Shown: positions 7,563 to 17,296, numbered from the stretch's first letter. The stretch is 64,000 nt of DNA from Halococcus agarilyticus (GCF_000334895.1 NZ_BAFM01000004.1:143874-207873), one strand, 5' to 3'. Notes: a model not told the origin generated them from the sequence alone. A program made the numbers and translations.

Positions 7563-10190
7563 ATGAGCCACCGGAAGACACAGCTCGACATCCGGGGGAT
7601 GAGCTGTGCGAACTGTTCGCAAACGATAACCGAGGCGCTTCAGGGCCTCGACGGAGTGCGGACGGCGGACGTCAACTACGCCACCGACGAGGGAAGCGTC
7701 GAGTACGACCCGGACGAGACGACGCTCGCGGCGATCTACGCTACGATCGACGACGCCGGATACAGCGTGGCGAGCACGTCGATGTCGATCGCCATCACCG
7801 ATATGACGTGTTCGAACTGCGCGGAGACCAACGAGACGGCACTCGAAGCCGTTCCGGGGGTTATCTCGGCGGACGTCAACTACGCCACCGACGAGGCCAG
7901 CGTCAAGTACAATCCCGCCGAGACCGATCGAGAACGACTCTACGCCGCGGTCGAGAGCGCCGGCTACTCGCCCGTGCGCGAGGACGACGACGGTGAGTCG
8001 GAAGCCGAACGCCGCGACGCCGCCCGTGACGACGAGATCCGCCGCCAGCTCCGGCTCACGCTGTTCGGCGCGGCGCTCTCGCTCCCGCTGATCGCCTTCA
8101 TGATCGAGAAGCTCGTGCTCGGTGGCGGGGCGCTCCCCGAGACGATCCTCGGTGTGGAGTTCGGCTGGGTCGAGTTCCTGCTCGCGACCCCGGTCCAACT
8201 CGTGCTCGGGCGGCCGTTCTACAGGAACTCGTACAACGCGCTGGTGAAGAACCGGACGGCCAACATGGACGTGCTGATCGCGCTCGGCTCCTCGACAGCC
8301 TACGTCTACTCGGTTGTCGTGCTCCTGGGGCTGCTCGCGGGTGGGCTGTACTTCGACACCGCCGCGTTGATCCTCGTGTTCATCACGCTCGGGAACTACC
8401 TCGAAGCGCGCTCGAAGGGCCAGGCGGGCGAGGCGCTCCAGCAGCTCCTCGAAATGGAGGCCGACACCGCGACCGTCATCAACGACGGAGGAAACGAGGA
8501 GGAGGTTCCCCTCGAAGAGGTCGACATCGGCGACCGAATGAAGGTCCGGCCAGGCGAACAGATCCCGACCGACGGCACCGTGGTCGACGGGCAGAGTGCG
8601 GTCGACGAGTCGATGGTCACCGGCGAATCGGTCCCCGTCGAAAAGGAGGAGGGTGACGAGGTCGTCGGCTCGACCATCAACGAGAACGGTGTGCTGGTCG
8701 TGGAAGCCACCAAGGTCGGTGCCGACACCGCGCTCCAGCAGATCGTCCAAACTGTGAAGGAAGCGCAGTCGCGCCAGCCCGAGATCCAGAACCTCGCGGA
8801 TCGGATCTCGTCGTACTTCGTGCCGATCGTGATCGCGAACGCCCTGCTCTGGGGGATCGTCTGGTATCTGTTCCCGGCAGCGCTCGCCGGGTTCGTCGGC
8901 GTGCTGCCGGCGTGGGGGCTCGTCGCTGGCGGGCCGGCAGTCGCGGGTGGCACGGTTTCGGTGTTCGAGTTCGCGGTGGTCGTGTTCGCCTCCTCGGTCT
9001 TGATCGCGTGTCCGTGCGCGCTCGGGCTCGCAACCCCGGCGGCGACGATGGTCGGCACCTCCATCGGCGCGAAAAACGGCGTCCTGTTCAAGGGTGGCGA
9101 CGTCCTCGAACGTGCGAAGGACGTCGATACGGTGGTGTTCGACAAAACCGGGACGCTGACCGAGGGTGCGATGGAACTCACCGACGTCGTTGTCTTCAAT
9201 GCTCGCACCGCTACCGGCGGCGACGACCCCGAGACGGCGGCCGACGGGGGCGCGCAGGCGCTCGACGGACAGTCCAAGGCCGGGAGCGAGGCAGCAGTCG
9301 ACGAGGGGACCGTCCTCCGAGCGGCGGCGAGCGCCGAATCCGGCAGCGAACACCCGCTCGCACGAGCGATCGTCACGGGTGCCGAAGAGCGAGGGATCGA
9401 CCTCGCCGAGTCCACCGGGTTCGAGAACGTGCCTGGTCACGGCGTCCGCACAGTAGTGGAGGACGACGAGGTGCTCGTCGGGAACCGCAAGCTCATGCGC
9501 GATAACGACATCGACCCATCGCCCGCCGAGGACGAACTCGAACGCCTCGAAAACGAGGGCAAGACCGCGATGCTCGTCGCGCGCGGCGGGAGCCTCCTCG
9601 GCCTCGTCGCCGACGCCGACACGGTGAAAGAGAGCGCGAAGGAGGCCGTTTCGGCGCTCCACGAACGCGGCCTCACGGTTCACATGATCACCGGCGACAA
9701 CGAGCGTACAGCCAGAGCAGTCGCCGAGGACGTCGGCATCGATCCGGCGAACGTTCGCGCCGAGGTCCTGCCGGAGGACAAGGCCGACGCGGTCGACGAG
9801 ATCCAGGCCGACGGTACGAAGGCGATGATGGTCGGTGACGGCGTGAACGACGCGCCCGCGCTCGCAACCGCCTACGTGGGAACGGCGATCGGCTCGGGCA
9901 CCGACGTCGCGATCGAGGCCGCGGACGTCACGCTGATGCGCGACGATCCGCTCGACGTGGTGAAGGCCATTCGGATCTCCGATGGGACGCTTCGGAAGAT
10001 CAAGCAGAACCTCTTCTGGGCGCTCGGGTACAACACCGCGATGATCCCGCTCGCCTCGCTTGGCCTGCTCCAGCCCGTGCTCGCCGCGGCGGCGATGGCG
10101 TTCTCGTCGGTATCGGTGCTGTCGAACAGCCTGCTGTTCCGGCGGTACACGCCCGACGAGGACTACCGCCCGCTGTACGACTGGCGATAG
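7563..10190 (+). CDS. copA: Heavy-metal P1B-type ATPase, probable copper exporter CopA
   Basis: 875 residues. Two N-terminal heavy-metal-associated domains carry GMSCANC (Cys 15 and 18) and DMTCSNC (Cys 83 and 86). Transmembrane helices follow from about residue 160, with the ion-binding CPC near 483-485 ([14 protein letters not shown]) that marks Cu(+)/Ag(+)-type pumps. The phosphorylation site [11 protein letters not shown] is near 527, the nucleotide-domain HP motif is in [10 protein letters not shown], and the hinge is [11 protein letters not shown] near 760. An acidic, Gly-rich 40-residue insertion between the phosphorylation site and the HP motif looks halophile-specific. No metal-regulator gene adjoins it. 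Confidence 0.92.
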   Translation: MSHRKTQLDIRGMSCANCSQTITEALQGLDGVRTADVNYATDEGSVEYDPDETTLAAIYATIDDAGYSVASTSMSIAITDMTCSNCAETNETALEAVPGVISADVNYATDEASVKYNPAETDRERLYAAVESAGYSPVREDDDGESEAERRDAARDDEIRRQLRLTLFGAALSLPLIAFMIEKLVLGGGALPETILGVEFGWVEFLLATPVQLVLGRPFYRNSYNALVKNRTANMDVLIALGSSTAYVYSVVVLLGLLAGGLYFDTAALILVFITLGNYLEARSKGQAGEALQQLLEMEADTATVINDGGNEEEVPLEEVDIGDRMKVRPGEQIPTDGTVVDGQSAVDESMVTGESVPVEKEEGDEVVGSTINENGVLVVEATKVGADTALQQIVQTVKEAQSRQPEIQNLADRISSYFVPIVIANALLWGIVWYLFPAALAGFVGVLPAWGLVAGGPAVAGGTVSVFEFAVVVFASSVLIACPCALGLATPAATMVGTSIGAKNGVLFKGGDVLERAKDVDTVVFDKTGTLTEGAMELTDVVVFNARTATGGDDPETAADGGAQALDGQSKAGSEAAVDEGTVLRAAASAESGSEHPLARAIVTGAEERGIDLAESTGFENVPGHGVRTVVEDDEVLVGNRKLMRDNDIDPSPAEDELERLENEGKTAMLVARGGSLLGLVADADTVKESAKEAVSALHERGLTVHMITGDNERTARAVAEDVGIDPANVRAEVLPEDKADAVDEIQADGTKAMMVGDGVNDAPALATAYVGTAIGSGTDVAIEAADVTLMRDDPLDVVKAIRISDGTLRKIKQNLFWALGYNTAMIPLASLGLLQPVLAAAAMAFSSVSVLSNSLLFRRYTPDEDYRPLYDWR

Positions 10191-10430
10191 GCCGTGGGGC
10201 GTGGGTTCTGCCTGGCGAACCGAGCGAGGCAGGCTCCGGTACACGCCGGATCACGACGACGAACTGTTCGGGCTCTATCGGTAACTCCGTTCAGCACGGC
10301 CCTCTTCCTCCGCTTCGCTGCCTCGTGTTCGAGGGGGCTGCGCCGTCCAGCCGTCCACGAGGGGGACACTGCAAGTCGCCTGGCCAGCTGGTCTCGCTGT
10401 ACGATTACCGCTGAGCATCAAACGGAGTAG

Positions 10431-10440
10431 TAAATATTAA
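10431..10440 (+). promoter_or_regulatory. TATA box for the metE-like pair
   Basis: taaatattaa, the most AT-rich decamer of the preceding 240-nt intergenic stretch, is centred about 29 nt before the ATG at 10465. Nothing else was recognised between copA and this promoter. Confidence 0.6.
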
Positions 10441-10464
10441 GCCGCGTCATTCCGTTGGGCGGGT

Positions 10465-11487
10465 ATGACCGAACTCGTGGCGACGACGCCAGGCGTCTTT
10501 CCGCTGCCCGACTGGGCGAAGGATCGGCTGGGAAGCCTGAAGGGCCACCAGAAGGAGGACCTGATCGACGGCGGGGAGACCGGCGAGATCGCCGACGCCT
10601 ACGACGAGGCGCGCGCGGAGGTCGCCGACTGGCAGGCGACCGCCGGCCTCGATCGCGTGGTGGAGGGCCAGCTCCGGTGGGACGACATGCTCGCGCACCC
10701 GCTCTGTGTCCACGATGCCGTCGAGACCCGCGGGATCGTCCGGTACTACGACAACAACAACTTCTATCGCGAGCCGGCGGTCACAGGAGAACTGACGTTC
10801 GACGGCGACCTCGCGGACGACCTCGACCACCTCGCGGCGCTCGACGGCGTGACCGAGTCGCGCCAGGCGGTCGTTCCGGGACCGTACACCCTCGCGGACC
10901 TCGCGACCGACGAGTTCTACGGCGACCGGGTGGAATTCCTCGATGCGATCGCTGAGTTCCTCACGGGCGAGATCCGAGCGTTCCCCGACTGTGAAACCGT
11001 CTTTGTGCTCGAACCGTCGCTCGTCACGAACCCGCCCGAAGATGGGTTCGACGAGCGTGCGAGCGACGCGATCGATCGGGTGGCGGACGCGACCGACGCC
11101 GACGTGGTGGTGCACACCTACTGGGGCGCGCTGGAGGAGAAGGTCCACGCCCACCTGCTCGACGCCGACGTCGACGCCGTGGGCTACGACTTCGTGACCA
11201 ACCACGAGGAGAACCTCTACAACATCAACGAGTACGGCACGAAGGAGTCGATCGCGCTCGGCCTCGCCGACGGCCAGAACACCAAAGTCGAGGACGGCGA
11301 GACGATCGCCGAGCGGATCGAGTGGGTCACCGAGAGCGTTCCTGCGGCGGAGTTCGAGACGATCTACGCCACCACGAACACCGAGCTGTTCTACCTGCCG
11401 GTGAACAGGACGAAGGAGAAACTCGGATCGCTCGCCGAGGGAGTCAAGCTTGCTGACGTGGATGCAGGCGAGGAGGTGAACGCATGA
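10465..11487 (+). CDS. MetE-like TIM-barrel protein lacking zinc ligands
   Basis: 340 residues in the cobalamin-independent methionine synthase superfamily. TIM-barrel landmarks such as PGPYTLADLATDEFY and FVLEPSLVTNP are present. At the position of the catalytic His-x-Cys zinc site it reads VVVHTYWGALEEKVHAH, so the cysteine is replaced, and no later Asp-Cys-Gly motif is seen. It therefore resembles the degenerate N-terminal barrel of full-length MetE rather than the catalytic barrel. The stop overlaps the start of the catalytic partner by 4 nt, which suggests a heterodimer reconstituting a two-barrel MetE. The substrate and methyl donor are not shown by the sequence. Confidence 0.8.
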   Translation: MTELVATTPGVFPLPDWAKDRLGSLKGHQKEDLIDGGETGEIADAYDEARAEVADWQATAGLDRVVEGQLRWDDMLAHPLCVHDAVETRGIVRYYDNNNFYREPAVTGELTFDGDLADDLDHLAALDGVTESRQAVVPGPYTLADLATDEFYGDRVEFLDAIAEFLTGEIRAFPDCETVFVLEPSLVTNPPEDGFDERASDAIDRVADATDADVVVHTYWGALEEKVHAHLLDADVDAVGYDFVTNHEENLYNINEYGTKESIALGLADGQNTKVEDGETIAERIEWVTESVPAAEFETIYATTNTELFYLPVNRTKEKLGSLAEGVKLADVDAGEEVNA

Positions 11488-12554
11488 CTCGCGAGCAGTT
11501 CCGGCCGGACGATCACCCGAACGAGCAGTTCATCCTCTCGACCGTGGTCGGCAGCTATCCCAAGCCGAAGTGGCTCGACCGCGTTCGCGAGCGCTACGAG
11601 GAGGCAGACGACTTCGACGACGCGAACTGGGCGGAGGCGACCGACGACGCTTCGCGACTCATCACCCACGAGCACGAGCGCGCCGGCCTCGACGTGGTGG
11701 TCGACGGCGAGATGCGCCGAAACGAGATGGTCGAGTACTTCGCCGAGCGGATCGATGGCTACGAGTTCAATGGCCCGGTCAAGGTCTGGGGCCACAACTA
11801 CTTCGACAAACCGTCGGTCGTCGAGGACGTCGTGTACGACGACTCGTGGCTGGTCGACGAGTTCGCGTTCACCGACGACGTGGCCGCCCGGCCCGTGAAG
11901 GTCCCGATCACCGGACCGTACACGCTCGCGAGCTGGAGCTTCAACGAGAGCTACGACGACGATCGCGCGCTCGCGCTCGATCTCGCTGACCTCGTGAACG
12001 AGGAGATCGGCAAGCTGGTCGAGGCCGGCGCACGCTACATCCAGATCGACGAGCCAGCACTCGCCACCACGCCCGACGACCACGCGATCGTCGGCGACTG
12101 CCTCGATCGGATCGTCGCCGGCCTGCCCGAGGACGTCCGGATCGGGCTGCACGTCTGCTACGGGGACTACTCCCGGATCTACCCCGAGATCCTCGAGTTC
12201 CCGATCGACGAGTTCGACGTCGAACTCGCGAACGGCGACTACGAACAGCTCGACGTGTTCAAGCAGCCCGAATTCGACCTCGATCTCGCGCTCGGCGTGA
12301 CCGACGTCCACGTCGCCGAGGTCGAATCCGTCGAGGCGATCGAGGCGAACATCGAGAAGGGTCTGGAGATCGTCCCGCCGGAGCGCCTGACCGTGAGCCC
12401 CGACTGCGGCGTGAAGCTCCTCCCACGCGAAGTCGCCTACGGCAAGATGGCGAACATGGTCGAGGCCACCCGGAACGTCGAGCGCAAACTCGACACCGGC
12501 GAGATCGACGCGCGGGCGCTCCGCGAGGGGGCGGCCGTGAGCGCCGACGACTGA
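11484..12554 (+). CDS. MetE-like methionine synthase, catalytic (zinc) subunit
   Basis: 356 residues. The N-terminus has STVVGSYPKPKWLDRVRERY, the family's phosphate/substrate loop. Zinc ligands are all visible: His and Cys in GLHVCYGDYSRI (about residues 221-232) and the second Cys in LTVSPDCGVKLLPREVA (about 305-321). The TIM barrel includes PVKVPITGPYTLASWSF and YIQIDEPALATTPDD. It should transfer a methyl group to homocysteine. Like other archaeal core-MetE proteins it has no fused folate-binding N-domain; the donor may be methyl-folate analogue or methyl-corrinoid. It is cotranscribed with the zinc-less paralogue upstream. Confidence 0.88.
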   Translation: MTREQFRPDDHPNEQFILSTVVGSYPKPKWLDRVRERYEEADDFDDANWAEATDDASRLITHEHERAGLDVVVDGEMRRNEMVEYFAERIDGYEFNGPVKVWGHNYFDKPSVVEDVVYDDSWLVDEFAFTDDVAARPVKVPITGPYTLASWSFNESYDDDRALALDLADLVNEEIGKLVEAGARYIQIDEPALATTPDDHAIVGDCLDRIVAGLPEDVRIGLHVCYGDYSRIYPEILEFPIDEFDVELANGDYEQLDVFKQPEFDLDLALGVTDVHVAEVESVEAIEANIEKGLEIVPPERLTVSPDCGVKLLPREVAYGKMANMVEATRNVERKLDTGEIDARALREGAAVSADD

Positions 12555-12563
12555 CGATCGACG

Positions 12564-12671
12564 AGTCCTGCCCACGGTAGACTCCTCGCCAGTCCTGCCC
12601 ACGGTAGACTCCTCGCCAGTCCTGCCCACGGTAGACTCCTCGCCAGTCCTGCCCACGGTAGACTCCTCGCC
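12564..12671. repeat. Tandem repeat, four perfect copies of 27 bp
   Basis: Units at 12564-12590, 12591-12617, 12618-12644 and 12645-12671 are identical; each begins agtcctgcccacggtagact and ends cctcgcc. The array starts 9 nt after the MetE stop codon. Because 27 is a multiple of three, the copies read through as a nine-residue repeat in some frames, but no supported gene uses them. There are no spacers, so this is not a CRISPR array. Confidence 0.95.
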
Positions 12672-13114
12672 CTGTGATTGGCGCGCGCTCGCGCTCGTGT
12701 GTGAGCGATAGCGAACACCGAGCGCGGATCGGCGTGCGAGGGATGAGCGAGTGAGGGAAGTGAACGAGCGAATCGGCTGGGGAGGCGTGTGGACGGTTGC
12801 GGTGCTGTGCTGTTTCCCCATTGGTGTCGGCATCGCAGCGGTCACGACGACAGCGACAACTACCGAAACAACCGCAACGGCGACCGCAACCGTCTCGAAA
12901 GCCCCGACTGGCTCAGGTCCCGGGACTCGCTGTGCGCCTCGCCTCGCTCACTTCGTTCGCTCGGCTGCGGTGCTTACTTCGTCCGGGTTCCCTGAACCAG
13001 TCGCCCCTTTCAGTCCCACCCGACGTGGTTTCCCCGGTCAGTCGTGATGTATCGCCGCCTCCCAAACACCGAGCGAAAATGGCAGGGTTGTTACTGAACC
13101 AATGTTCGGGAAGG
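12672..13114. other. Long intergenic region carrying dispersed haloarchaeal repeat-like sequence
   Basis: About 440 bases without a supported gene. It contains gcggtgctgtgc at 12799-12810, a core also found at 43661 and 53002, and ctcgctcacttcgttcgctc at 12943-12962, the exact reverse complement of 53111-53130. A Thr/Ala-coding tract (about 12840-12895) gives a short ORF of low complexity. I see remnants of repetitive intergenic elements rather than a gene. Confidence 0.6.
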
Positions 13115-13120
13115 TTTTAC
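13115..13120 (+). promoter_or_regulatory. TATA-like box for the S9 peptidase
   Basis: ttttac within aaggttttac, about 29 nt before the ATG at 13146. Confidence 0.45.
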
Positions 13121-13145
13121 CACGGCGTAGACCCACGAATGGCTG

Positions 13146-15086
13146 ATGTCCGATCCCGACGACGTGCTCGAAGCCCTCGCCAGCCTCCCGAGCTTCCACC
13201 ACCCGACCGCCACCGAGGACGGCGATCGGGTCGCGTTCTACTACGACGAATCGGGCCGCAACGAGCTCCACGTGCTCGACGTCGAGTCCGGCGAACACCG
13301 CCAAGTCAGCCACGGCGAAGTCCCCCGAAACGCCCGGTGGGGCGTCGAGTGGAGCGCCGACGGCGACCGGGTGTTCTTCCACGTAGACGAGGACGGCAAC
13401 GAGCAAAACGACGTTCACGCCATCGGCGTGGATGGACCCACCGCGGGCGAAACCGAACCCGTCGTCGAGATGAATGGTCAAGTATCCCTCGCCGATGTCG
13501 GCGACGACGGCGACACGCTCCTCTTGGGGTCGACCCGTGACGGCCAGATGAATCTCTATCGTCACGATCTCGCGACCGACGAAACCGAGAAGATCACCGA
13601 CTACGAGCGCGCGGCCGTCGGCGGCGTGCTCTCGCCCGACTGCGAGCGGATCGCCTACGCGACCAACGAATCCGACGACTTCGACAACATGGACGCCTAC
13701 GTCGCCGAGGCCGACGGGTCGAACCCCCGAAATCTGGAAATCGGCGAGACGGGCGCGGAGTCCGCCCCCGCCGACTGGGGCCCCGACGGCGAACGTCTGC
13801 TCGTCTCCGACAACACCGAGGACGTGGGTCGGTGTGGCGTGTACCACGTTGCGAACGACAACGTGACCTGGTACGGCGATCTCGACGCGGAGGAGTCGCC
13901 GGTCGGCTTCCTGCCCGACGGCGAGCGTTTCCTCGCGCTCCGAACGCACGAAGCGGCGATCATGCCCCTCGTGTACGACTGCGAGACCGGCGAGGCGCGC
14001 GAACTCGATCTCCCCGAGGGCGTCGCGACGTTCCCCGGCGAGGCGGTGCTCGACGACGATCGGGTGCTCGTGAGCCACACCACACCCGACCGGCGGCCCG
14101 AGCTGCTCGCGTACGACCTCGCGACCGACGAGCACGAGACGCTCCTCGACGCGGAGTACGGTGGGTTCGATCCCGGGAGCTTCGCCGACGCCGAGTACTT
14201 CACGTTCGAGAGCGACGGTGCGGCCGAGAGCGGCCCCGCGACGGCGTGGACCGACGACAACGAAACCCTGGAGATCGGCGCGCTGCTGTACGACTCGGGC
14301 GAACGTCCGTCACCACCGTCGGACCACAGGTCCGACGAGGATCGCAGTGCTTCGCACGGCTCACCACTGATCGTCAACCCCCACGGCGGGCCGCGCGCGG
14401 CGGATTACCGGTTGTTCGATCTCTACACCCAGTTCCTCGTCCGGCGGGGTTACAGCGTGTTGAAGGTCAACTATCGCGGGTCGACCGGCCACGGCCGCGC
14501 GTTCGTCCGCGAGCTCTACGACGACTGGGGCGGTGGCGAACAGGCCGACATCGCGAAAGCGGTACGCCTGGTCTCCGAGTACGACTGGATCGACGACGAC
14601 CGAATCGGGGTCTTCGGTGGCTCCTACGGCGGCTACAGCGCGTACTGCCAGATGACGCTGTACGCCGACCTCTACGACGCGGGCATCGCGTGGATCGGAC
14701 TCACCGATCTGGCGGACATGTACGAGAACACGATGCCGCACTTCCGGACCGAGCTGATGGAGAAGAACCTCGGCACGCCCGAAGAGAGTCCCGATCTCTA
14801 CGACGAGCGCAGCCCCGTCAACTACGTCGACGAGGTCTCGGCCCCGCTCCTCATGGTCCACGGCGTCAACGACCGTCGTGTGCCGGTCTCCCAGGCCCGC
14901 ATCTTCCGCGACGCACTCGACGACCACGGCTACGCCGAGGGCGAGGACGGCGACTACGAGTACGTCGAGCTCGGCGAGGAGGGCCACGCTTCCTCGGACA
15001 TCGACCAGAAGATCCGCTTCTTCCACGTGCTCGACGACTTCCTCGATCGACGGCTCGGTGGGGGCGACGAGGGAACGGCCGACTGA
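13146..15086 (+). CDS. S9 family prolyl-oligopeptidase-like serine peptidase
   Basis: 646 residues. Residues about 15-375 form a beta-propeller of TolB/WD-like repeats (for example GVEWSADGDRVFFHVDEDGN and PADWGPDGERLLVSDN). Residues 400-640 form the alpha/beta-hydrolase domain. The nucleophile elbow is GGSYGGYSAY (Ser near 493), the acid is Asp in HGVNDRRVPVSQ (near 575) and the base is His in GEEGHASSD (near 615). It should cleave short peptides, possibly as an acylaminoacyl- or oligopeptidase, in the cytoplasm, since there is no signal peptide. The linker between the two domains contains an inserted hairpin-forming segment (14318-14357). Confidence 0.9.
   Translation: MSDPDDVLEALASLPSFHHPTATEDGDRVAFYYDESGRNELHVLDVESGEHRQVSHGEVPRNARWGVEWSADGDRVFFHVDEDGNEQNDVHAIGVDGPTAGETEPVVEMNGQVSLADVGDDGDTLLLGSTRDGQMNLYRHDLATDETEKITDYERAAVGGVLSPDCERIAYATNESDDFDNMDAYVAEADGSNPRNLEIGETGAESAPADWGPDGERLLVSDNTEDVGRCGVYHVANDNVTWYGDLDAEESPVGFLPDGERFLALRTHEAAIMPLVYDCETGEARELDLPEGVATFPGEAVLDDDRVLVSHTTPDRRPELLAYDLATDEHETLLDAEYGGFDPGSFADAEYFTFESDGAAESGPATAWTDDNETLEIGALLYDSGERPSPPSDHRSDEDRSASHGSPLIVNPHGGPRAADYRLFDLYTQFLVRRGYSVLKVNYRGSTGHGRAFVRELYDDWGGGEQADIAKAVRLVSEYDWIDDDRIGVFGGSYGGYSAYCQMTLYADLYDAGIAWIGLTDLADMYENTMPHFRTELMEKNLGTPEESPDLYDERSPVNYVDEVSAPLLMVHGVNDRRVPVSQARIFRDALDDHGYAEGEDGDYEYVELGEEGHASSDIDQKIRFFHVLDDFLDRRLGGGDEGTAD
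14318..14357 (+). repeat. In-frame double-hairpin insertion in the S9 peptidase gene
   Basis: Two adjacent perfect inverted repeats: gtcggacc-aca-ggtccgac (14318-14336, 8-bp stem) and gtgc-ttc-gcac (14347-14357, 4-bp stem). They encode the polar stretch SDHRSDEDRSASHGS between the propeller and hydrolase domains, where homologues have a short linker as far as I recall. Confidence 0.65.
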
Positions 15087-15214
15087 CGCCCGTCGATTTC
15101 GGAGCGAGTCAGTCGGACCGCGAGCCGGGCGGTCGACGCTCGGGACGATGTTTCGCGGTGGTGTGTCGTGCGCGGGAGCGGTACGTTCAATCGGCTGCCG
15201 GCCGAGTCGATCCC

Positions 15215-16195
15215 ATGAGCGACGAACCGATCGGGGACGCCGCCGCGCGCCGTGGCCTCGCCCTCGGTGCGTTCGGCGTCGACGCCCACGACCTCCGGAC
15301 GGACTACCAGTACCGCGAGACGCTGCGCCGCGAGTTCAGGACCATCACCCCGGGGAACGCGCTGAAGATGGGCCCGCTCCGCCCGTCACCGCACGCGTTC
15401 GACTTCGCGGACGCCGACGCCATCGTCTCGTTCGGCCGCGAACACGACATGCGGGTTCGCGGCCACACGCTGGCGTGGCACGAGGCGGTTCCCGAGTGGT
15501 TCCAGCCGTGGGAGTACGACGACGAGCAAGTGCGAAACCTGCTCCGTGATCACGTCAGGACCGTGGTGAGCCGCTACCGCGGTCGCATCGACACGTGGGA
15601 CGTGGTGAACGAAGCGGTCGCCGACGACGGGTCACTCCGCCGGACGGCGTGGTACGACGCGCTCGGCGAGGCGTACGTCGACCGGGCGTTCGAGTGGGCG
15701 CACGAGGCCGACCCCGACGCCGCGCTCTACTACAACGACTACGGGGCCGAAGCGCCCGGCGCGAAGGCCGACGGCGTCTACGACCTCGTCGCGGGGCTCG
15801 TCGACCGGGGCGTGCCGATCGACGGCGTGGGACTCCAGCTCCACGCGCTCGACGCCTGGCCCGATCCCGACGACGTGGCGACCACGATCGAGCGGTTCCA
15901 CGATCTCGGGCTCGCGGTCCAGATCACCGAGATGGACGTCGCCTTCCCCCGCGACGCGGTGCCGGACGACCCCCTCGCGGTCCAGGCCGAGTACTACCGC
16001 GACGTGGTCGAGGTCTGCCTGGCGACCGGCGTCGACGCGCTCCTCACGTGTGGCGTCCACGACGACAGCTCGTGGCTCCGCTTTTTCGAGGACTTCCCCG
16101 AGCGGTTCACCGGCGATCCGTTGCTGTTCGACGACTGGTATCAGCCCAAACCGGCCTACCACGCGGTCCACGAAGCACTCTCCATCGACGACTGA
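15215..16195 (+). CDS. GH10 family endo-beta-xylanase-like glycoside hydrolase
   Basis: 326 residues, the size of a bare GH10 catalytic domain. The acid/base glutamate is in WDVVNEAV (Glu 133) and the nucleophile in VQITEMDV (Glu 239). Other GH10 landmarks are RGHTLAWHEAVPEWF, YYNDYGAEA and GVGLQLHALDAWPDP, the last matching the family's GxQxH segment. The enzyme should hydrolyse beta-1,4-xylan or xylo-oligosaccharides. No Sec or Tat signal is present, so it is predicted to be intracellular and may act on imported oligosaccharides. No sugar transporter adjoins it. Confidence 0.88.
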   Translation: MSDEPIGDAAARRGLALGAFGVDAHDLRTDYQYRETLRREFRTITPGNALKMGPLRPSPHAFDFADADAIVSFGREHDMRVRGHTLAWHEAVPEWFQPWEYDDEQVRNLLRDHVRTVVSRYRGRIDTWDVVNEAVADDGSLRRTAWYDALGEAYVDRAFEWAHEADPDAALYYNDYGAEAPGAKADGVYDLVAGLVDRGVPIDGVGLQLHALDAWPDPDDVATTIERFHDLGLAVQITEMDVAFPRDAVPDDPLAVQAEYYRDVVEVCLATGVDALLTCGVHDDSSWLRFFEDFPERFTGDPLLFDDWYQPKPAYHAVHEALSIDD

Positions 16196-16272
16196 TCGGT
16201 GACGGCGACTGCCGAACGCTCGACTCTCTCGTGGAATCGGGAGCCTCGCTCGCGAGCGTGGGGGACTGACCG

Positions 16273-17106
16273 CTACCCCCGACCGGTCGTCCGCTTCGTC
16301 GCCTGCAGCGAGAACGTCAGCGGTAGCTCCACGGATACGTCGTCGGGGAGCCACCACCGCCCCTCGTCGTCCTCGCTCATCCCCTCGTACATCCGCCACG
16401 TCGCCCACGGGAACTCGTGGAGGGACTCGATCCGGAGGCCACGCTCCGCGAGTGCAGTCACGATCTCGCCAAGCGAGTGGGCGAACTCGTACTGTTCGGT
16501 GTGCTCGAACTCGGCATCGAGGTCGGCGTAGCTTCCCTGAGCGTCGAACATCATCGGTTCGTCGGCGAAGTACGGATGGGCGAGCTCGGCGGTATCGTCG
16601 CCGACGTTCTCGAAGACACCGGCGACGGGGTGGTTCTCGACGATGTAGAACGTCCCGCCCTCACGGAGATGGCGAGCCACGGTGGCCGCCCACGCGTCGG
16701 GATCCGAGAGCCAGGCGAGCACGCCGTAGGAGGTGTAGACGACGTCGAACGAGCGGTCGAGGTCCAGATCGAGCACGTCCGCTTCGACGAACGCCGCCGT
16801 GTCGCCGAGCCCCGCCTCCGCCGCGAGATCGCGGGCCTGCTCGATCGCCACCGACGAGAAATCGACGCCGACCACCTCGTTCGCACCCGCACGGGCGAGC
16901 GAGAGCGTATCCAGCCCGAAGTGACACTGGAGGTGGAGGATCGTTGGAGATTCGCGCTCCACGAACGGGGCGAACTCCTCGCGTTCGAGGGGGTAGAGAC
17001 TCGATTCCCCGGCCAGAAACCCCTCGACGTCGTAGAAATCGGTGTCGGGGTGGCGGGCCGCGCGCTCGTCCCAGTTCCGACGATTCGTCGCGACGTACTC
17101 GTCCAT
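16273..17106 (-). CDS. Class I SAM-dependent methyltransferase
   Basis: 277 residues. The SAM motif is slightly unusual, ILHLQCHFGLDTLSLARAGA in place of DxGxGxG, as in a known subset of small-molecule methyltransferases. It is followed by VVGVDFSSVAIEQAR and the post-motif segment FDVVYTSYGVLAWLSDPDAW. The C-terminal part has EFPWATWRMYEGM and a beta-rich tail. The substrate is unknown. A T-rich promoter-like stretch (gattttgaac read on the minus strand) lies about 27 nt before the start. Confidence 0.8.
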   Translation of the reverse strand: MDEYVATNRRNWDERAARHPDTDFYDVEGFLAGESSLYPLEREEFAPFVERESPTILHLQCHFGLDTLSLARAGANEVVGVDFSSVAIEQARDLAAEAGLGDTAAFVEADVLDLDLDRSFDVVYTSYGVLAWLSDPDAWAATVARHLREGGTFYIVENHPVAGVFENVGDDTAELAHPYFADEPMMFDAQGSYADLDAEFEHTEQYEFAHSLGEIVTALAERGLRIESLHEFPWATWRMYEGMSEDDEGRWWLPDDVSVELPLTFSLQATKRTTGRG

Positions 17107-17287
17107 ATGGTGTCATTGTTTGTCCGTTCAAAATCGGTTACGGCCCGCTACAACAGAGATGGCCAGATTCGGCGTGGAGAGTAAGCCTCGAGACTGCTTC
17201 GGTACGCCACAACGGGTTCTGCAGTCGTTCGTCCGATCGACGATCACCTGGCCGGAGTTACTAACTCGACCAGCGATTATGCGCAAA

Positions 17288-17296
17288 GTTATTATC
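17288..17296 (+). promoter_or_regulatory. TATA-like box for the cobalt/nickel transport operon
   Basis: gttattatc is centred about 30 nt before the ATG at 17322 and lies in a notably AT-rich stretch (17270-17320). No cobalamin riboswitch or recognisable NikR palindrome was seen in the 215 bases before the operon. Confidence 0.5.

Noticed and set aside
7518..10244. 908-codon minus-strand ORF
   Set aside because: Exact antisense of copA; Arg/His/Asp-rich translation produced by high GC3 of the real gene.
12564..12671. CRISPR-like array
   Set aside because: The 27-bp units are directly adjacent with no spacers.
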